NCBI RefSeq assembly: GCF_030272705.1
Contig: NZ_JARFYM010000036.1
Location: 1-63,596 of the forward strand
Reading direction: 5' to 3'
DNA: 63,596 bases
DNA from: Rhizobium mayense
GTDB lineage: Bacteria; Pseudomonadota; Alphaproteobacteria; Rhizobiales; Rhizobiaceae
Both the position numbers and the translations under genes were made by a program. Numbering within the stretch: position 1 is the stretch's first letter; each line of letters starts with the position of its first letter. Below the pieces are notes generated by a model, which worked only from the letters and a program-made list of their open reading frames with translations, searched no databases and had not been told where the DNA came from. This document shows, piece after piece, positions 60,265-63,596 of this stretch.

Positions 60265-61608
60265 ATGACGAAACTTCATGCCCGTTCGGCATTGCTTGGT
60301 GATGGCTGGCGGCAAAATACCCGGCTAACTCTGGCAGACGGCCGCATTACCGATATCGAGACCGATGTCGCGGCTGAGGCCGGCGACGAACGGCACGACG
60401 TTCTGGTGCCTGCGATGCCGAATTTGCACAGCCACGCCTTTCAGCGCGCCATGGCCGGCCTTGCCGAAGTCCGCGGCCCGGCCAATGACAGCTTCTGGAG
60501 CTGGCGCACCGTCATGTACAAGTTTGCACTGTCGATGACCCCCGACCATGTCGAGGCGGTGGCCGCACAGCTCTATATGGAAATGCTGGAAGCCGGCTTC
60601 TCTCGTGTCGGCGAGTTCCACTATCTGCACCACGACAAGGACGGCAGCCCCTATTCCGACATCGCCGAACTGGCCGGGCGCATTGGCGCGGCAAGCGCCG
60701 AGACCGGCATCGGCTTGACGCTTCTTCCGGTCTTCTACGCCCATTCCGGCTTTGGCGGCACGGCCCCCATCGACGGCCAGCGGCGCTTCATCAATTCGCT
60801 CGATCGGTTCGAAACCTTGATGGCCGGCTGCCGGACGATCGCTGATCGGTTGCCGGGCGCCGAACTCGGCCTTGCCCCGCATAGCCTGCGGGCAGTGATA
60901 CCCGAAGAGTTAGCAAAACTCGTGCCGCTCGCCGGCGATGGACCGATCCATATCCATGTCGCCGAACAGGTGAAGGAAGTCGAGGATTGTGTCGCCTGGT
61001 CCGGTGCACGACCAGTCGAATGGCTGCTCGATCATGCTCCACTCGACAAGCGCTGGTGCCTGATCCATGCCACCCACATGACTGACGACGAAACACGGCG
61101 GATGGCGAAAAGCGGCGCGATCGGCGGCCTCTGCCCGGTGACCGAAGCCAATCTCGGCGACGGCACTTTTTCTGCGCCTCTGTTCCTCCAGGAAGGCGGC
61201 CGCTACGGCATCGGCTCGGATTCCAACATCCTCATCTCCGTTCCGGAAGAGCTGCGACAGCTGGAATATTCGCAACGCCTGGCGCTGAGGGCCCGCAATG
61301 TCGTCGCAACTGCAGGCGGCTCGACGGCGCGAGCATTGTTCGATCATGCGCTTGCCGGCGGCGGCGCGGCATTGAAGGCTCCGGCGGGGCTCGCGGTCGG
61401 ACACTATGCCGACATGGTTTCACTCGACATCAGCGGCGCGCCCTATCTCTCCGGCGACCAGATCCTCGATCAGTGGATATTTGCCGGCGGCGTCGCCGTC
61501 GAAAGCGTGTGGGCGCAAGGCCGCAAGCAGGTCGAACGCGGCCGGCATAAGAAGCGGGAAACAATTTCCGCACGATTCCGCGCCGTAATGACCGAACTAA
61601 TCGGTTGA
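60265..61608 (+). CDS. hutF: Formimidoylglutamate deiminase
   Basis: A 447-residue amidohydrolase that converts N-formimidoylglutamate to N-formylglutamate plus ammonia, the five-step route of histidine breakdown. Metal ligands are in 'MPNLHSHAFQRAMAGLAEVR', 'IHIHVAEQVKEVEDC', 'WCLIHATHMTDDE' and 'YGIGSDSNILIS'. The start is preceded by GGAAAGGG. It is divergent from hutI and followed by hutC. The next enzyme (HutG, N-formylglutamate deformylase) is not in the window. Confidence 0.95.
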   Translation: MTKLHARSALLGDGWRQNTRLTLADGRITDIETDVAAEAGDERHDVLVPAMPNLHSHAFQRAMAGLAEVRGPANDSFWSWRTVMYKFALSMTPDHVEAVAAQLYMEMLEAGFSRVGEFHYLHHDKDGSPYSDIAELAGRIGAASAETGIGLTLLPVFYAHSGFGGTAPIDGQRRFINSLDRFETLMAGCRTIADRLPGAELGLAPHSLRAVIPEELAKLVPLAGDGPIHIHVAEQVKEVEDCVAWSGARPVEWLLDHAPLDKRWCLIHATHMTDDETRRMAKSGAIGGLCPVTEANLGDGTFSAPLFLQEGGRYGIGSDSNILISVPEELRQLEYSQRLALRARNVVATAGGSTARALFDHALAGGGAALKAPAGLAVGHYADMVSLDISGAPYLSGDQILDQWIFAGGVAVESVWAQGRKQVERGRHKKRETISARFRAVMTELIG

Positions 61609-61675
61609 AAAAGAGCTTTTCCTCACGGCATACTAAGTGCCGAATCCCAGCTCTCACGAGGAAGCGGTCGGCGGC

Positions 61676-62395
61676 ATGACCACAGGTAAAGAGGCGACGC
61701 TCCATCAGCGTATCCTGAGCGACATCGAGAGCCGGATCGTCTCCGGCGATTGGCCCCCTGGCCATCGGATTCCCTTCGAGCTTGCCCTGGCGGAACAATA
61801 TGATTGTTCGCGCATGACGGTGAACAAGGCACTGACACAGCTTGCTCGGGCCGGGTTGATCGAACGGCGCAAGCGCTCGGGAAGCTTCGTCACTCAGCCG
61901 CAGGCGCAGTCGGCGGTGCTGGAAATCCACGACATCAAGTCCGAAATCCTGTCGCTGAACCTGCCCTACTCCCACAAGATCGTGAAGCGCGCCAAGCGCA
62001 AGGGTCGCCCGGAGGATGGGCGGCGGCTGCAATTTGCCGGCGCGGTATCGGTGCTGGAAATCACCTGTATCCACTATGCGGGCCACAGGCCCTTCTGCCT
62101 TGAGGACCGCGTCATCAATCTCAACGCCGTACCGGAGGCGGACGAGGTCGATTTCGATGAATTGCCGCCCGGGCCGTGGCTGATCAATCAGGTACCGTGG
62201 AGCACGGCCGAACACCAAATCCGCGCCATCCCCGCGGACGGCGAAGCGGCCACCAACCTGGATATCGCGAAAGGCACCGCCTGCCTCGTCATCGAGCGGC
62301 GCACATGGAGCGGCCTCGGACCGATCACTCACGTCCGTCTCACCTACCCCGGCGACCGTCATACATTGGTGGCGCGCTTCACGCCGTCGAGCTGA
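61676..62395 (+). CDS. hutC: HutC, GntR-family repressor of hut genes
   Basis: About 239 residues. The GntR winged HTH 'HQRILSDIESRIVSGDWPPG' and 'LAEQYDCSRMTVNKALTQLA' is followed by a UTRA ligand-binding domain ('VLEITCIHYAGHRPFCLEDR', 'PWLINQVPWSTAEHQIRAIP'), which in HutC binds urocanate. ATG 61676 is used; GTG 61637 in the same frame is possible and adds 13 residues. It should repress the divergent hutI/hutF promoters via the palindrome at 60194. Confidence 0.93.
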   Translation: MTTGKEATLHQRILSDIESRIVSGDWPPGHRIPFELALAEQYDCSRMTVNKALTQLARAGLIERRKRSGSFVTQPQAQSAVLEIHDIKSEILSLNLPYSHKIVKRAKRKGRPEDGRRLQFAGAVSVLEITCIHYAGHRPFCLEDRVINLNAVPEADEVDFDELPPGPWLINQVPWSTAEHQIRAIPADGEAATNLDIAKGTACLVIERRTWSGLGPITHVRLTYPGDRHTLVARFTPSS

Positions 62396-62405
62396 ACCTA
62401 CCGCG

Positions 62406-62561
62406 CTACTGGCGCTGCTGCACGGGTTCGGCCTGCATTGGGATAAGGTTGTCGGATTGATGGATGGGCCGCACCGGATTGACCAACAGGATGCTGAGTG
62501 CAATCAGCACCAGCGCCAATATAAGGGTGAGGCCGACCAAAAGTTGACGAATCGCTATCAT
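62406..62561 (-). CDS. Small single-pass membrane protein
   Basis: A 51-residue protein starting MIAIRQLLVGLTLILALVLI, one hydrophobic helix, then a short polar tail ending 'PMQAEPVQQRQ'. GGAGGA lies 7 bp before the ATG, which I prefer over an upstream in-frame ATG at 62633. It is convergent with hutC, 10 bp from its stop. Function unknown; such small inner-membrane proteins are often missed. Confidence 0.55.
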   Translation of the reverse strand: MIAIRQLLVGLTLILALVLIALSILLVNPVRPIHQSDNLIPMQAEPVQQRQ

Positions 62562-62791
62562 TTCGGTCCTCCCATTCCGAGTTCGACATCTACTGATACA
62601 GCAAGGGGATTTCGTGGCAACCAGCCATTTCATGGCTGAAACGTTGTATCGGGTTTGAATGTTCCAGCAACAGCTGCGATTTTCCGAGCTTCCTGAAGGT
62701 AGAAAAGCGGCCGATCCAGATATATCGGGGTTGGTGGGGTATTGCCGATGTTGCGGTACCTTATGTGTATTCGCTCTGCCCGTCTACAGAC

Positions 62792-62817
62792 TTGACAGAC
62801 ACCCTACCAATAGGTAG
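62792..62817. promoter_or_regulatory. Promoter/operator of the TetR gene
   Basis: TTGACA (62792-62797) is followed by CTACC-AATA-GGTAG (62804-62817), a 5-bp palindrome just before the TetR start. The position suggests autoregulation. The -10 is not clear. Confidence 0.5.
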
Positions 62818-62826
62818 GCAAATCAA

Positions 62827-63426
62827 ATGAGCAATATTTCAACAAAAGCAGACGAAATCGTGCAGTCGGCACGCGGCCTGATCGTCGCGGGCGGCTACAA
62901 TAGTTTCAGCTTCGCTGACATTTCCGCAGAGGTCGGCATTCGCAAGGCATCCATCCATCATCATTTTCCGACCAAGGCCGATCTCGTCAGAATCGTCGTG
63001 GCCCGCTATCGGGAAGAGGCGCGGCAGGGCCTCGCCGGGGCCGATGCCAATATTGCCGATCCCGTCGCCCGCCTTCGGGCCTATACGGGCTTCTGGGAAG
63101 CGTGCATCACAGACAACACCGCCCCCTTCTGCATCTGCGCCATGTTGGCCGCCGAACTGCCGGTGCTTCCGGCTGATGTCGCCGTCGAAGTGCGTGGCCA
63201 TTTTCGCGATCTGGCGAGCTGGCTTGCAGCCGTGATGGAACATGGAGGTGCCGAAGGTCGATTTGTTCTGCCGCGTTCGGCTGCGGAAGAAGCGCTGACC
63301 TTTATGGCAACCGTACATGGCGCCATGCTCTCGGCGCGAGCCTATGGCGATCCCACGGTCTTTGCCACCGTCGTCGAACCGCTGTTCGACCGGCTAGAGC
63401 ATCCCGCGTCAGGCGGGCTCACCTAA
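62827..63426 (+). CDS. TetR-family transcriptional regulator
   Basis: A 199-residue regulator. The HTH 'IVAGGYNSFSFADISAEVGI' followed by 'RKASIHHHFPTKADLVRIVV' is standard TetR. The C-terminal domain has two cysteines in 'APFCICAMLAAE', which could be ligand- or redox-sensing but are not diagnostic. A palindrome lies just upstream. The target gene is unknown; it may lie beyond the window end. Confidence 0.9.
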   Translation: MSNISTKADEIVQSARGLIVAGGYNSFSFADISAEVGIRKASIHHHFPTKADLVRIVVARYREEARQGLAGADANIADPVARLRAYTGFWEACITDNTAPFCICAMLAAELPVLPADVAVEVRGHFRDLASWLAAVMEHGGAEGRFVLPRSAAEEALTFMATVHGAMLSARAYGDPTVFATVVEPLFDRLEHPASGGLT

Positions 63427-63502
63427 AAGCGGATAACATGCTCTGGATTCAAAAGATTAGAGCGACCTTCGCGCGTTCAGATGTACGCGCGAACGCTCTA
63501 GG
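63427..63502. repeat. Dispersed rhizobial palindromic element
   Basis: After the TetR stop: 'AAAGCGGATAACATGCTCT', then 'TTAGAGCGACC', 'TTCGCGCGTTC' and 'GTACGCGCGAACGCTCTAG'. It contains an inverted repeat AGAGCG...CGCTCT and CGCG arms. I recall similar units after genes in Rhizobium genomes. It may also act as a terminator-like structure. Confidence 0.5.
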
Positions 63503-63578
63503 CTGTGGTGACGATTTAACGGTTTGGCTTTCCAAGTCGAGGCAAATCAGATTCAAGACTGCCTTTTGGAGGTTGGTC

Positions 63579-63596
63579 ATGAATGCCGGTGGGCTC
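63579..63596 (+). CDS. Start of a gene cut by the window end
   Basis: An ATG (63579) preceded by TTTTGGAGG begins MNAGGL and runs off the end. Only six codons are present, so nothing can be said about function. Confidence 0.35.

Overview
This 63.6 kb window looks like chromosomal or secondary-replicon DNA of a Rhizobiaceae bacterium, most likely Rhizobium. The evidence is high-GC coding DNA packed on both strands, ABC uptake systems, typical rhizobial gene families (a DUF1612/RHE_PE00001-type protein, a stand-alone DnaB-like ATPase, TfuA) and small palindromic intergenic repeats of the kind scattered through Rhizobium genomes. I saw no rRNA, tRNA, CRISPR array, transposase or prophage. All family names come from reading motifs by eye; no database was searched.

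Layout. 0.1-4.3 kb: a CelD/BcsL-type acetyltransferase, a TctD/TctE-like two-component pair and a DnaB-C-like ATPase. 4.5-8.8 kb: a NitT/TauT/SsuABC-type importer with two tandem, about 85% identical substrate-binding proteins. Each copy has its own leader with a conserved double hairpin. 8.8-10.2 kb: a gene-poor, partly AT-rich stretch with a possible small RNA and a small secreted Cys protein. 10.2-15.7 kb: a probable RiPP-type locus, made of an XRE regulator, a SARP-like BTAD/TPR regulator, a 71-residue candidate precursor peptide, a YcaO enzyme, TfuA and an 80-residue protein. 15.8-30.6 kb: two RND efflux systems (TetR-controlled acrAB-like, and mdtABC-like). A zinc alcohol dehydrogenase and a FitAB-type toxin-antitoxin pair lie between them.

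31-45 kb: an AcuI-like reductase and a catabolic/uptake regulon. The regulon comprises a complete dipeptide/opine-type ABC importer, an enolase-superfamily enzyme, a MaoC-like hydratase, a double CaiB/BaiF CoA-transferase and a LacI-type regulator, with an amidase next to it. Two near-identical 16-bp palindromes, one before each operon, suggest that the LacI protein controls both. 45-49 kb: a DUF1612 protein and a copper module (copA-cueR) with a textbook MerR-type promoter. 49-54.4 kb: a thiolase, a vapBC pair, a small secreted protein, a DHA2-type MFS exporter and a molybdopterin oxidoreductase. 54.4-62.4 kb: histidine utilisation (hutD, hutU, hutH, hutI, hutF, hutC). A Phd/PIN toxin-antitoxin pair sits on the opposite strand between hutU and hutD. 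62.4-63.6 kb: a small membrane protein, a TetR regulator, a dispersed repeat and the first codons of one more gene.

Most interesting: the SARP-peptide-YcaO-TfuA locus as a candidate thioamidated-peptide system; the conserved leader of the duplicated binding-protein genes; palindromic repeats translated in frame as the linker of the double CoA-transferase; and the toxin-antitoxin insertion in the hut genes.
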